This document shows, piece by piece, positions 1-8,251 of a stretch of 64,000 bases of DNA. The DNA is taken from assembly GCA_024274705.1 (NCBI GenBank), contig JAJSAL010000140.1:1-64000 (forward strand), given 5' to 3'. This DNA comes from Spirochaetota bacterium (GTDB taxonomy: Bacteria; Spirochaetota; Spirochaetia; SPDA01; JAJSAL01). The stretch's first letter is position 1; each line of letters begins with the position of its first letter. The notes beneath the pieces are model-generated. The model saw only the letters and a list, made by a program, of their open reading frames with translations. It was not told the DNA's origin and made no database searches. A program made the position numbers and the translations under genes.

Positions 1-2
1 AT

Positions 3-167
3 CTGTCTTATCAACAAAGCAAGAACCTTTCAGAATATAGTAATAGCACTGAAAATAATATTATACCCGGGTACTATTTCGCTCAAACCTATCCTATGGC
101 ACAATTACAAGTGAACTGGGGGACAAAGATTAAAAGTTCTGAACTCATGCATGAAAAATGTGTCTAA
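3..167 (+). CDS. 3' end of an unidentified gene, cut by the window edge
   Basis: Frame 3 is open from the window start through 54 codons and ends in TAA at 165-167. The composition (NLSEY, PGYYFAQTYP, AQLQVNWGTK) looks like real protein, and the other two forward frames close earlier. I do not recognise a family, and the N-terminal part lies outside the window. The neighbour on the same strand starts 63 bp downstream with its own ribosome binding site. It could also be chance open sequence in AT-rich DNA. Confidence 0.35.
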   Translation: MSYQQSKNLSEYSNSTENNIIPGYYFAQTYPMAQLQVNWGTKIKSSELMHEKCV

Positions 168-230
168 AAGTGAACCAAGTTCATTTAATCTTTATCACTC
201 CAGAAATTCCCCAACCTATAGGAGAACTGT

Positions 231-779
231 ATGAAACAGGTAAAGACCGCAAGTAAAAAAAACACTCGGAATTTTGCAGAATGGAACAACATCGCCGAAT
301 CAGTCGCCGATGCATTCAAGATGGACAATGAGGAGCGGGAATGCTTCCGTAACAAGAACCTGGCCCAATTGGTCGCGGCAATCCCGTAGCTGGCCGGCTG
401 CGAGGATCCCGGCAGGACAGCAATCACCCACTTGGGAGCTTACATCCTGTCCCTCAGGATTAAAACCGTCGCCAACTGCCAGCCGGCTGACAATGACTAC
501 CTTCTGAAACGTCTCGAAATGATCAACAACTTCATCGGAGGAGACAAGGAAATAATCGAAAGGGGAATGAGCCTTATCGCCCTCAACATGATTTCAGACT
601 ATGCCAGGGATATTGAAGAAGATCGTATTTTCTGTAAATATAACCCTGTAGGAGACGGCGTCATTGATTTTGAGGAAGAAAAACAGCGGTTGATCGAGAA
701 AATCGAATCCGTTGAATGCCCGGAAATGGACGCCATCATGAATATTGATGAGTCGATACAGGCTTATTGGCAACGATAA
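231..779 (+). pseudogene. conserved-looking hypothetical gene interrupted by an in-frame amber codon
   Basis: An ATG at 231 has a good ribosome binding site (AGGAG, 6 nt upstream) and opens a reading frame of 182 sense codons, broken only by TAG at 387-389 (codon 53). The frame continues without another defect to TAA at 777-779. The text around the stop (NLAQLVAAIP, stop, LAGCEDPGRTAITHLGAYIL) reads as one continuous domain, so one base change probably replaced an amino acid codon. The ORF track shows only the downstream part as 432..779. The product is a soluble, acidic, mostly helical protein with no motif I know. Its 3' end overlaps the start of the histidine kinase by about 30 nt, so the two may be co-transcribed. 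It could be a recent pseudogene, a sequencing error or a suppressed stop. Confidence 0.6.
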
Positions 780-2118
780 ATATCACTTGATACAGCATAA
801 AGCCGACACCGGTTTTGAAATCCAGCGAAAAACCGGTGTCGTACTATTCATACTTGCTGCAGCGGCAGCATTTGTAAATCTTTATCGAGGGATAAATATT
901 TTCAATGACTCTTTTTTTAATGCTCTTTTACATTATACTGTGCTGCCAACGTTTATTGGTTCAATTATATTTTTAATAACCGTATTCATAAAGACGAAGT
1001 ATTCCCGATATTTACAGGTATTTATCATCCTCGGGTTTGGTTTCACAACAACTATGCTTACTGAACCCGGTAATTTAACAGGATCATATATGTTTCTATT
1101 AGCTTTTGCTCTTTTATATCAGTATGATTTCCTGTCAAACCGGTTTGTTTCCAAAGTAACACTTGTATTTATCTCTTATTTGATAGCCTTTGTGGTAAAT
1201 ACCACAATGATCAGTAATTGGAAGTTTTTCTACGGGATCCCCACTATCTTGTTTACGATTGCTTCATTCTATCTTTTCTGGGTAGCATTTAATGAAGAAA
1301 TTAAAAATTATCTTTTTAACACAGATCAACTGAACATTAAGATTGATAAATACATAGAGGAAAACGTACACCTTTCCAAGGTTGCCCAACAAAGAAAGGA
1401 GGATTTAATCGATAGAAACATGGAACTGCAGAAGCAACTGAAAGAAAAGACCCTTTTAGAGGAGAATTTACGACGCACAATCGAACAAAAAGAAGTCCTT
1501 CTGCGTGAAGTCCACCACCGGGTAAAAAACAATCTTACCGTCATGTTGAGCATATTAAATCTACAGCTTGACCAGAATCTCACGGAAGAGATGAAAGATT
1601 TCATTCTTAAGAATAAAAACAGAATTCAGGCGATGGCAACTGTCCATGATCTCAACTATCAGGAGGAGAATTATTCAACCGTAGAACTTGGGTATTACTT
1701 ACGGAGCATCGTTGATGACATTCTTGTTTCTTATGATCTTTATCTTGATATTAATAAAACAGTTGAAGTTGAAGATTGTATCGTAACCCTCAATACCGCT
1801 ATTGCGTGTGGCTTGATTCTTAATGAATGTGTAACCAATTCCATAAAACATGCATTCGTTAACATGCAAGATGGAAAGGAGCTTACAATATCCGGAAAGT
1901 ATCTGCCTGATAATTCTTATAAACTTACTATTTCTGACAACGGCAACGGGAGCACCGGCTGCAGCGAAATGATAGAATCACAACCCTCCTTCGGAATCTG
2001 GCTAATAAAAAACATCGCTGAAGGGCAACTCAATGGATCCGCTGATTGCCGGCAGCATAATGGCACCATATGGGATATCACGTTTCCATTGTCGATGAAC
2101 CACAAAAACACTCAATAA
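748..2118 (+). CDS. membrane sensor histidine kinase, HisKA_2 type
   Basis: This is a 456-residue two-component sensor. The first 190 residues contain about six hydrophobic membrane segments with little periplasmic material, so it probably senses something in or at the membrane. A charged coiled coil follows (about 195-245). The phosphoacceptor region LREVHHRVKNNL near residue 255 is the HisKA_2 signature. The ATPase domain shows an N box (LNECVTNSIKHAF, near 358), a G1 box (ISDNGNG, near 400) and a late glycine box (SFGIWLIKNI). HisKA_2 kinases often phosphorylate response regulators with RNA-binding ANTAR or other outputs; no regulator is adjacent, so the partner is unknown. The start could be TTG 745 or ATG 748; both overlap the upstream interrupted gene and neither has a clear binding site. 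Confidence 0.88.
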   Translation: MSRYRLIGNDKYHLIQHKADTGFEIQRKTGVVLFILAAAAAFVNLYRGINIFNDSFFNALLHYTVLPTFIGSIIFLITVFIKTKYSRYLQVFIILGFGFTTTMLTEPGNLTGSYMFLLAFALLYQYDFLSNRFVSKVTLVFISYLIAFVVNTTMISNWKFFYGIPTILFTIASFYLFWVAFNEEIKNYLFNTDQLNIKIDKYIEENVHLSKVAQQRKEDLIDRNMELQKQLKEKTLLEENLRRTIEQKEVLLREVHHRVKNNLTVMLSILNLQLDQNLTEEMKDFILKNKNRIQAMATVHDLNYQEENYSTVELGYYLRSIVDDILVSYDLYLDINKTVEVEDCIVTLNTAIACGLILNECVTNSIKHAFVNMQDGKELTISGKYLPDNSYKLTISDNGNGSTGCSEMIESQPSFGIWLIKNIAEGQLNGSADCRQHNGTIWDITFPLSMNHKNTQ

Positions 2119-2121
2119 AAC

Positions 2122-2320
2122 TTATTCTTCACTTAAGTAATTCTTACACATCGCAATGATTTTTTCCCAGGCATCAACCTCTAATTCAACTGGAAAAGGG
2201 ACACCCGGTTACGAACTCATTTGCACTAACTGCCTTCAACTTTTCTGCATTAAGAAACTGCTACATAATGCTCGAAGATCTTCGCCCGATCCTGTCCTCC
2301 AAGAAATTACCAATGCTCAT
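2122..2320 (-). pseudogene. remnant of a small minus-strand gene with an amber stop and a frameshift
   Basis: Read on the minus strand from ATG at 2320, the sequence gives MSIGNFLEDRIGRRSSSIM, a TAG at 2263-2261, then QFLNAEKLKAVSANEFVTGC. A one-base shift in the CCCTTTTCC run near 2180 then leads into PVELEVDAWEKIIAMCKNYL and ends at TAA 2124-2122. The three pieces join into a natural-looking protein of about 65 residues with a helical, acidic C-terminus, but each piece is in a broken frame. The family is unknown. The plus-strand ORF 2156..2377 is the shadow of this remnant. Confidence is moderate because the call rests on how protein-like the joined pieces look. Confidence 0.4.
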
Positions 2321-2501
2321 AAAAGGTGGCGGTTTTGCTCTGAAATTTCAATTTCTGTTACTCCGGATAACATATAAATATAAAAATTAGTTTTTTCCTG
2401 TTTTTCTTTTTTTTTGAGATATATTGAAATGGTTTGCCCAGAGATTTTTCTGGATGTGAGCCACACGTTATGCTTTGCTTTCACTATCAGGAGGTTCACA
2501 C

Positions 2502-2873
2502 ATGGCATATTCATATTCAATTTCATCTGCAAATAAGCTGATAAATGTCCGGATTCACGGCATCCTGCAAATCACTGAAGTATTAAACGGTATCAAAGAA
2601 GTATCGTTTGATGATCATTTCCAAACTGACTACAAAATGCTTGTAGAAGTACGTGATGTGCAATTCAGACCAACCGCGGCTGAAGTGAAACAAATTGCAG
2701 AGCTTATCGTAGATTTAAAAAAAGCGTTTACTAATAAGACTGCTTTAATGGTTCCAGGAAATTTTTTATACCAGATGGCTAAACTGGCTAAATATTACAT
2801 TAAGCAGAGAACGAACATAGAAATGGAGATTTTTGACAATATAAAAGACGCGGTTTCGTGGTTAAACGAATGA
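2502..2873 (+). CDS. STAS/SpoIIAA-like small protein
   Basis: The start at ATG 2502 is fixed by the ribosome binding site AGGAGG 7 nt upstream; the longer ORF-track start at 2475 lacks one. The 123-residue product alternates short strands and amphipathic helices (NVRIHGIL, MLVEVRDVQF, KTALMVPGNFL, then a helix ending in DAVSWLNE). This pattern is typical of the SpoIIAA/STAS-like fold found in small single-domain proteins that often accompany sensor proteins. No phosphorylatable serine motif of classical anti-anti-sigma factors is obvious. It stands alone between a gene remnant and a tRNA, with no operon partner. The family call is by pattern only. Confidence 0.5.
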   Translation: MAYSYSISSANKLINVRIHGILQITEVLNGIKEVSFDDHFQTDYKMLVEVRDVQFRPTAAEVKQIAELIVDLKKAFTNKTALMVPGNFLYQMAKLAKYYIKQRTNIEMEIFDNIKDAVSWLNE

Positions 2874-2960
2874 TTATTTTCAGATTTAGATTGTTATTCA
2901 CCTGTGGATGCTGTTCTTGCAGGGCTGCCGCGACCACTCTGTAAGTCTATTCAGATAGCA

Positions 2961-2991
2961 AGAAGGAGCGCCCGGTAGGGCGCTCCTTCTT
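2961..2991 (-). terminator. intrinsic terminator of the tRNA-Leu gene
   Basis: A perfect 13-bp stem, AGAAGGAGCGCCC with its complement and a four-base loop, starts directly at the 3' end of tRNA-Leu on the minus strand. The trailing tract TTGCTATC is only weakly T-rich. The stem is so close that it must be removed, or end the precursor, during 3' maturation. Confidence 0.75.
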
Positions 2992-3077
2992 GCCGGAGAC
3001 CGGACTTGAACCGGTACGGCTATGCAATAGCCGGGGGATTTTAAGTCCCCGGTGTCTACCAATTCCACCACTCCGGC
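2991..3077 (-). tRNA. tRNA-Leu, anticodon UAA
   Basis: The minus strand reads GCCGGAGTGGTGGAATTGGT at the 5' end, with the Leu-type D arm. It continues with an anticodon stem GGGGA-CTTAAAA-TCCCC carrying UAA, a long variable arm (GGCTATTGCATAGCC), a T arm with GGTTCAAGTCC, and the acceptor 3' strand CTCCGGC plus discriminator A. The length of 87 nt is normal for a class II tRNA. CCA is not encoded, so it must be added by the CCA enzyme. Confidence 0.97.
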
Positions 3078-3097
3078 AATGGAATTTACCGAAGTGA

Positions 3098-3126
3098 AGT
3101 ATATAACCCACACAACCCTTGGTCAA
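3098..3126 (-). promoter_or_regulatory. sigma-70 promoter of tRNA-Leu
   Basis: On the minus strand TTGACC is followed by a 17-bp spacer and TATACT, which places transcription start about 13 nt before the mature tRNA 5' end. Confidence 0.8.
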
Positions 3127-3267
3127 CTCCAACGACCGCTTCTGCTGAGTTCTTCTTTGGCAGTATACCTGTACTACAGATTTCTTGCAGCACAACCGGT
3201 TTTTAGATACTAGAAGCATATTGACAAGTGAATTGTTTTTCTTCACCCTCCCCATAGCGGGTATACA

Positions 3268-4071
3268 ATGACACTGGCTGATGATCTTAACGGTATGATA
3301 GATTCTCATTTCCACTCCCTGGAAATGGATAAAAAAGGAATCAAACCTGCGAAAGCTTTGGAAAGTGCATTTGCAAACGGGTTGTCCGCGGCTGTGGATA
3401 TCGGTCTTTCCATTGAGGCTTTCGAAAAACAAAAAGCCTTGACCGCGGCATTTCCCCAGGTGTACTACACCCTGGGACTATATCCTGGTAATGCAGGACA
3501 TCCTGCTTCTTTGAAAAATCTTGACTTACTGGAAAGCTATGCAGCCTCAGGAGACATACTCGCCATCGGTGAATGCGGCCTGGACTATTACTGGATGTAC
3601 AGCACGAAAGATGAACAGAAAGATCTGTTTATCTCCCAGATAGCTATCGCAAACTGTTGTAACCTTCCCATCATCGTACATAACAGGGAGGGCGATGATG
3701 ATACCCTTGATGTTTTAGCACATCATCCCCCCGGGGCCGGAGGAGTTATGCACTGTTACTCTTCTGATGCGGCATATGCAAAGAAAGTTATCGATATAGG
3801 GATGTACATCTCATTTGCCGGCAATGTAACCTATAACAATGCCTATCCATTACAGGAAACCGCTAAAAAGATTCCCCTTTCCTCCATTATCATCGAAACC
3901 GATGCACCTTACCTTGCACCGGTACCCATACGCTGTAAACCATGCACACCTGGCGCTGTACAGCATACGTATAAATTTATTGCAGAATTACGTAATATGC
4001 ATATGAATGATCTCATCGCCGGAGTACGGGATAATTTCGTGAACCTCTTCCAGATCAATCTTCGAGAATAA
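3268..4071 (+). CDS. tatD: TatD-family metal-dependent hydrolase/DNase
   Basis: The 267-residue protein has the TatD TIM-barrel signature. It has the metal-binding IDSHFHS near the N-terminus, AIGECGLDYYW, the histidine in PIIVHNREG, the MHCYSSD segment and the aspartate in ETDAPYLAPVP. Family members are 3'-5' nucleases that degrade DNA or RNA and act in repair or turnover. ATG 3268 gives nine extra residues before MIDSHFHS; ATG 3295 would match the usual family start better. Neither has a Shine-Dalgarno sequence, so the start is uncertain. The gene is convergent with the OmpA-like gene, and the two overlap by 17 bp at their 3' ends. Confidence 0.9.
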   Translation: MTLADDLNGMIDSHFHSLEMDKKGIKPAKALESAFANGLSAAVDIGLSIEAFEKQKALTAAFPQVYYTLGLYPGNAGHPASLKNLDLLESYAASGDILAIGECGLDYYWMYSTKDEQKDLFISQIAIANCCNLPIIVHNREGDDDTLDVLAHHPPGAGGVMHCYSSDAAYAKKVIDIGMYISFAGNVTYNNAYPLQETAKKIPLSSIIIETDAPYLAPVPIRCKPCTPGAVQHTYKFIAELRNMHMNDLIAGVRDNFVNLFQINLRE

Positions 4072-5218
4072 AGATTTCCACCCGCCGGTTTTGCGCCCTG
4101 CCCTCTTCCGTATCATTGGATGCGACCGGTTCCATTCCTGCCCTGCCTTCAAATAGAAAGCGTTTTGCCGGGATTCCCTGGGCAGAAAGGATATCGACAA
4201 CCGCTTTGGCCCTCTCTATAGAGAGTATATACTGACTTTCATAGGTACCAATATCCGCCGTGTGTCCGACAACCAGGATAGAACGATCCGGAATCTTTTG
4301 CAGTGCTGTGGCAACTGCGGCAATACGGCCCTCTTCCCCGGGGAGAAATACCGCCTTGTCCGGCTGGAAGCGTATGTTCTGCAGGGTGAGGGATACCCCC
4401 TCCTCCCGTTTTTCCACGGTTACGTCTTCAACACCGGAATCCTGCAGCTCTTTCAGTAGTTCTTTCTCCACCAGGTCTCTGTCCAGCGGCTTGAATGAGC
4501 CGTACCATGTAAGCGTGAATCCTTTATAGGATATCTTTTCTCCATTTCTATAGGTAAAGAGATCCTCCATCTGGTCCCTGAGGAACATGGCCCCGCTCTT
4601 GCCTAAAAAGATACTGACCACGTGTTTCCCGGATATCCTGGAAAGATTTGAATCGCCGCCAGGATCATCTCCGGCGGAATAACGAAGAGCGTACCGGGCG
4701 GAAAAGGAATAACCCGGTTCCCCGTTATATTCGATAGGACCTTTGTAGATATATTCGCAGTAAAAACGAACTGCTGTTGTATTTCCATCACGCCGGGGAT
4801 CGACGATAACTTCTCCGAAATCTCTCCAGGAATCACCTATCGACAGGTCGGTTGCAGGAAACAGGGGGAAACTACGCAGCCTTGGATACCCCTGGTCATG
4901 TTCAAGGACAAACTGGCCGTTATCCCGGATGGCAAACGCTGCTGTAACGGTCTGTTCCACACGGTGAGCGGTTTGGGTATTCTCCGTGGTTTCTTCAAAA
5001 ATATAAAATCGTCCCTCATATGTACCCGAGGATCCTTCCAGGAGGTTCCCGCGAATTTCCCGGTACACGTATCCTGCATACTTGCCGTTTATCCGTTTTC
5101 GCAGGTTGTACTTCTCAGTGATCCTAAACCTGGAATCTCTTGGGAAGCTGAACGTATCCGGCATTACCCATGGGAGGTAAGTAAGTAAGAATAAAATAGT
5201 GATTAGAATAGTCTTCAG
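4055..5218 (-). CDS. OmpA-like peptidoglycan-binding envelope protein with a CTG start
   Basis: The C-terminal 110 residues form an OmpA/MotB peptidoglycan-binding domain (ILVVGHTADIG, LSIERAKAVVDIL, RAQNRRVEIFI). The N-terminal 270 residues are a beta-rich domain I do not recognise. The ORF track starts at ATG 5164, which removes the export signal. Extending the frame upstream gives KTILITILFLLTYLPWVMP, a clear signal peptide, and the only possible initiator is CTG at 5218. That CTG comes immediately after the TAG of the bactofilin gene and 5 nt after AGGAAAG. Stop-start adjacency implies translation by ribosomes finishing the bactofilin gene. The product should be periplasmic or outer-membrane associated, linking envelope and wall. 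Without the CTG start it would be cytoplasmic, which does not fit the domain. Confidence 0.85.
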   Translation of the reverse strand: MKTILITILFLLTYLPWVMPDTFSFPRDSRFRITEKYNLRKRINGKYAGYVYREIRGNLLEGSSGTYEGRFYIFEETTENTQTAHRVEQTVTAAFAIRDNGQFVLEHDQGYPRLRSFPLFPATDLSIGDSWRDFGEVIVDPRRDGNTTAVRFYCEYIYKGPIEYNGEPGYSFSARYALRYSAGDDPGGDSNLSRISGKHVVSIFLGKSGAMFLRDQMEDLFTYRNGEKISYKGFTLTWYGSFKPLDRDLVEKELLKELQDSGVEDVTVEKREEGVSLTLQNIRFQPDKAVFLPGEEGRIAAVATALQKIPDRSILVVGHTADIGTYESQYILSIERAKAVVDILSAQGIPAKRFLFEGRAGMEPVASNDTEEGRAQNRRVEIFILED

Positions 5219-5602
5219 CTACTCTTTCCTGTTGTAAATAGATTCTATGTACTGTTTGGTGTTTCCTGTTTCAAAATGACTTATCGTACATTTCCCTTCA
5301 AGAACGACCCCTTCCTGAATAATCAGTTCAGGGGTCTTAAGATTTCCAAGGACCCGTGCCGTCGACAGCAGGAGAATCCTGGCAGCGGCAGTGATATTGC
5401 CGATAACAACACCTTCCACCACCACACTTGTCGCTGTTATGTCTGTCTTTACCCTGCCTGTAGAACCAACCTGGATGTGCTCCACATGAAGACACTTCCC
5501 TTCAAATGTACCGTCAATTCTCAGGTTTCCCTGGATGGAAAATTGGCCGTCGAACCGGGAGTTCTCCCCAATTGTGTTGTTTGCCTCAATATCTATCTGC
5601 AC
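5219..5602 (-). CDS. bactofilin (polymer-forming cytoskeletal protein)
   Basis: The 127-residue product shows the right-handed beta-helix periodicity of bactofilins: repeated hydrophobic-glycine steps such as GQFSIQGNLRIDGTFEG, TSVVVEGVVIGNI and LGNLKTPELIIQEGVVLEG. Bactofilins polymerise without nucleotides and organise cell-wall synthesis and shape. The start is GTG 5602 with CGGAG 6 nt upstream. The gene follows the flaA terminator by only about 35 bp, so it either has its own compact promoter or depends on readthrough. The OmpA-like wall-binding gene starts directly after its stop codon, which suggests the two act together at the cell wall. Confidence 0.88.
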   Translation of the reverse strand: MQIDIEANNTIGENSRFDGQFSIQGNLRIDGTFEGKCLHVEHIQVGSTGRVKTDITATSVVVEGVVIGNITAAARILLLSTARVLGNLKTPELIIQEGVVLEGKCTISHFETGNTKQYIESIYNRKE

Positions 5603-5637
5603 ACATCGCTCCGCAACACCCTGACCATTCAGGGTAG

Positions 5638-5663
5638 AAAAAAAGCCCTCGTAATCGAGGGCT
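5638..5663 (-). terminator. intrinsic terminator downstream of the flaA pair
   Basis: On the minus strand the perfect 8-bp stem AGCCCTCG/CGAGGGCT with a four-base loop is followed by seven T residues. It lies 24 bp after the stop of the second flaA gene and before the bactofilin gene. Confidence 0.9.
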
Positions 5664-5686
5664 CATATATAATACGTCCGTGAATG

Positions 5687-6394
5687 TTACCACGAATCCA
5701 CCATATCGTCGATATCCCGGCTTTCTTCAGGGAAAAGGTCGGTAACAGCCCTCAAATCATCAAAGTAGATGTAGTAGCTGCCGTAGGATTCAGCGGGATC
5801 GGTCTCCACGATAAACCCAAGCACCTTGATCCCGGCCTGGGTTGAAAAATGAAAATCCTGCTGCCGGAGTGATGGAGGAATTGCAACGGTAAGCTTTTTC
5901 CATCCGGAAAAATTGAGTTTTCCCATGGTCACTTCAGCCCTCCCGCCATACTGGTCCTCTATAAGGATTTTAAGCACATGGTTGTAATTCCGGCCTACAA
6001 CCCACAGGGAAATCGTTTTGCAAATTCCTTCGATTGGAAGAGGCCTTACAGGATAGAGGGCGAATGTTTTTGGACCGCGGAAATAGAACCGGATTTTCAT
6101 ACCCACTACGTATTTATCCCGCTCCTTGATATTCGCCTCAGCTTCACCCTCCAGGGGTTCTTTATCTGCAGGAGCTCCCTCGAATCTTCGAATGGTTGCC
6201 AATCCGTCATCTGTAGAAATAGCAGCATACCAGAATCCTGCATCTTCGAATTTAGTAACCGAGATTTCACGAAGCTTCTGTTGAGCTGCATCTCTTCCAA
6301 TCTGTGTCGCATCGACTCCCTGTTGGGCAGTAAGTGAAACTGCTGCAAATAATAGACACAATGCAAATATGATAAACCGTTTTGCATTTTTCAC
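5687..6394 (-). CDS. FlaA-family flagellar filament outer layer (sheath) protein, second copy
   Basis: The 235-residue protein starts with a signal peptide (MKNAKRFIIFALCLLFAAVSLTA) and carries the FlaA beta-sandwich pattern, including KTISLWVVGRNYNHVLKILIEDQYGG, FSGWKKLTVAIP and the late YYIYFDDLRAVTDLF. These match equivalent stretches of the upstream paralogue. FlaA proteins coat the FlaB core of spirochaete periplasmic flagella. The gap to the upstream flaA is 2 bp, so the two are one operon driven by the promoter at 7284-7312 and ended by the hairpin at 5638-5663. It is shorter and more divergent than its neighbour and corresponds to the FlaA-like paralogue found beside flaA in treponemes. 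Confidence 0.88.
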   Translation of the reverse strand: MKNAKRFIIFALCLLFAAVSLTAQQGVDATQIGRDAAQQKLREISVTKFEDAGFWYAAISTDDGLATIRRFEGAPADKEPLEGEAEANIKERDKYVVGMKIRFYFRGPKTFALYPVRPLPIEGICKTISLWVVGRNYNHVLKILIEDQYGGRAEVTMGKLNFSGWKKLTVAIPPSLRQQDFHFSTQAGIKVLGFIVETDPAESYGSYYIYFDDLRAVTDLFPEESRDIDDMVDSW

Positions 6395-6396
6395 TG

Positions 6397-7224
6397 TTAG
6401 TTACCCCCCTCGCTGTTCCAGGTTTCCTGGATAAAATCAAAGTCCGCCAGATCGTCACCATCAAACCTTGAAACAAAAATGTCTGTGAGCACTTTGATAT
6501 GATCAATGTAGATAAGAAAATCATCGACCCTTTCCTCCGGCTTTGTCCAGAGTACCAGTTTTACCAGTTTTAGTTCCTTCAGATATCCCCCGGAAGTAAC
6601 ATATCCGCCCTCCTGGGGAATATAGGTCGGAATATTAACTCTCAGATTTCTCCAGCCGGTGTGCCTGATACCGCCGAAATTGAGCACGTGAACGATTCCC
6701 CTGAAATCCCGGATATGCATTTCCATATAGTAATCGAAATTTGCTCCCCATACCCAGAAATCGATCGTTTTCGCACGCCCGGGGATAGTGATTTCGTTGT
6801 TGGCCTCCAGACTTCTGGGTACCAATCCTCCATCGCTTTTCACTGCCGGAATAAACTCTATCCAGTTATACCCCCGCCGGTCGAATTTCCCATGAACACC
6901 CAGTACTTTGTACGGTTTGTTCTCCTTATTTGCTCCAAAGAGCGCATCCGGCCAGGTTTCGACATATTGATAAGATTCCCCGAGAATAAAATCGTAGTTT
7001 CCCTCTTCCTTGTTCTGGACCAGATCTGCACTTACAAACTTACTGCCTCGGACAATCCATTCACTGGAGGGCCATTCAGCAGATTCCGGATCGTCAGGCC
7101 GATCAAAACTTTCCAGCACACGTGAGACAAGATTCTCTGTGACGCTATCTGCTGCAACAGGCGCCGCTATTGCAAAGGGAAGAAGCAACAGAAGGCAAAG
7201 GGTCAGCAGGTTGCCTTTTCTCAT
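6397..7224 (-). CDS. flaA: FlaA, flagellar filament outer layer protein
   Basis: The 275-residue precursor has a signal peptide ending near PVAADS and the FlaA core: ESFDRPDDPESAEW, ITIPGRAKTIDFWVWGANFDYYMEM, HTGWRNLRVNIP and FLIYIDHIKVLTDIF. It forms the sheath around the FlaB core in the periplasm. AAAGGAG lies 6 nt before ATG 7224. The promoter upstream is a perfect sigma-70 consensus, in line with abundant expression of a structural protein rather than with a flagellar sigma-28 promoter. It is the first gene of a two-gene flaA operon. Confidence 0.93.
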   Translation of the reverse strand: MRKGNLLTLCLLLLLPFAIAAPVAADSVTENLVSRVLESFDRPDDPESAEWPSSEWIVRGSKFVSADLVQNKEEGNYDFILGESYQYVETWPDALFGANKENKPYKVLGVHGKFDRRGYNWIEFIPAVKSDGGLVPRSLEANNEITIPGRAKTIDFWVWGANFDYYMEMHIRDFRGIVHVLNFGGIRHTGWRNLRVNIPTYIPQEGGYVTSGGYLKELKLVKLVLWTKPEERVDDFLIYIDHIKVLTDIFVSRFDGDDLADFDFIQETWNSEGGN

Positions 7225-7283
7225 TATTCACTCCTTTTAAATGGAAAAAGTATAAGAAATTACATCGTATGTTCACATTTTGA

Positions 7284-7312
7284 ATTATATTTCCATAGCA
7301 ATTCTTTGTCAA
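7284..7312 (-). promoter_or_regulatory. perfect-consensus sigma-70 promoter of the flaA operon
   Basis: The minus strand reads TTGACA, a 17-bp spacer, then TATAAT, both hexamers exactly consensus. A leader of about 50 nt precedes flaA. Confidence 0.9.
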
Positions 7313-7342
7313 ATATTTTTCTTTTTTCCCGCGACTTATGTT

Positions 7343-8206
7343 TTACCTCTTTTCTGCCGGGACAGGAGTAAAAAATGCCTGAAACACCTGTTCCTTTTCC
7401 TCTGTTTTCAGCATTTCTATAGCAGTTGATACCAATCCCGTGTGATCAAAATCGATGAACCCGGCGATATTCCCTTCAATTTGTCCCTCAGGGACCGCTG
7501 TATCCAGTATGACAGCTCTTTTTTCCCGGACCAGTGTGTCCATACAAATACTGTTCAGTTTTGATGCCGAGACGAGCACCAGCGTCATCCTCTGTTCCCG
7601 GATCTTCTGCAGAGCCTGCTGTACCTTCCGCTCCTCATCCAGTGAATTAAAATCGTACACTTCCAACCGGACTTCACTGCCCTGAAATGAAAACCCGGCA
7701 ATAAAAGCTTCCAGTTCTTTTTTCCGGCTTTCCATACCGGTGAATACAACCGCACCGACAGTTGGTGCATCTGGCTCCTCATCCAAGGCAAAAGAATAGG
7801 CATACTCTCCCGCTTTGTAAAAAGCTTCCTCCCGGAGAAGCCGTATAACCCGGTCTCCGGGAAAACTCATGGTACCTCCCCAATCCAGAAAAACGCACCG
7901 GTCCAGGTCTATGGTAAAGTCGAAACCTGTTACCGCTTCTGATAGAAGGGGGCTCACAATACAACCAGGGTATGATGACTTTACTATTTCCTGTTCCAGG
8001 ACGTTCTCAATTCCTTCCGAAAACCGGACAATCCGATAGCTCAAACGTACGGATTGTTGATCCTCCACTGCTGCAACCGTTTCTCTTTGAGACCCGGTTT
8101 CCTCGATTATACGATACCAGGCAGGATCGGTGATGATCGTAAGGCCGGGCCGGGAACAAGACAGGATCAGTATACAGAAAGAGAACAGCAGTAAAGCACT
8201 TCTCAT
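7343..8206 (-). CDS. lipoprotein with a periplasmic-binding-protein-like fold
   Basis: The 287-residue product begins with a lipoprotein signal (LLLFSFCILILSC). Its alternating strands and helices (VGAVVFTGMESRKKELEAFIAGF, MTLVLVSASKLNSIC, RAVILDTAVPEGQIEGNIAGF) resemble the two-lobed fold of BMP/LacI-type periplasmic binding proteins. A ligand cannot be inferred. It sits between flaA and the divergent fba, and no transporter genes are adjacent. Its promoter (TTGACC, 18 bp, TAGGGT) ends 6 nt before the ATG, and only a weak AGGG could act as a ribosome binding site, so the message may be leaderless. Confidence 0.6.
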   Translation of the reverse strand: MRSALLLFSFCILILSCSRPGLTIITDPAWYRIIEETGSQRETVAAVEDQQSVRLSYRIVRFSEGIENVLEQEIVKSSYPGCIVSPLLSEAVTGFDFTIDLDRCVFLDWGGTMSFPGDRVIRLLREEAFYKAGEYAYSFALDEEPDAPTVGAVVFTGMESRKKELEAFIAGFSFQGSEVRLEVYDFNSLDEERKVQQALQKIREQRMTLVLVSASKLNSICMDTLVREKRAVILDTAVPEGQIEGNIAGFIDFDHTGLVSTAIEMLKTEEKEQVFQAFFTPVPAEKR

Positions 8207-8251
8207 GGGGTCACCCTATCACCCTGTACTTTGCGTGGTCAAGCCGACTGC

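Noticed and set aside
387-389. Pyrrolysine at the amber codons
   Set aside because: No pyl genes are seen, TAG ends several intact genes here, and the interrupted proteins are not methylamine methyltransferases.
2156-2377. 73-residue plus-strand ORF
   Set aside because: It has no ribosome binding site and reads antisense to a more protein-like minus-strand remnant.
3221-3226. TTGACA upstream of tatD as its promoter
   Set aside because: No acceptable -10 box lies 16-18 bp downstream (CACCCT instead).
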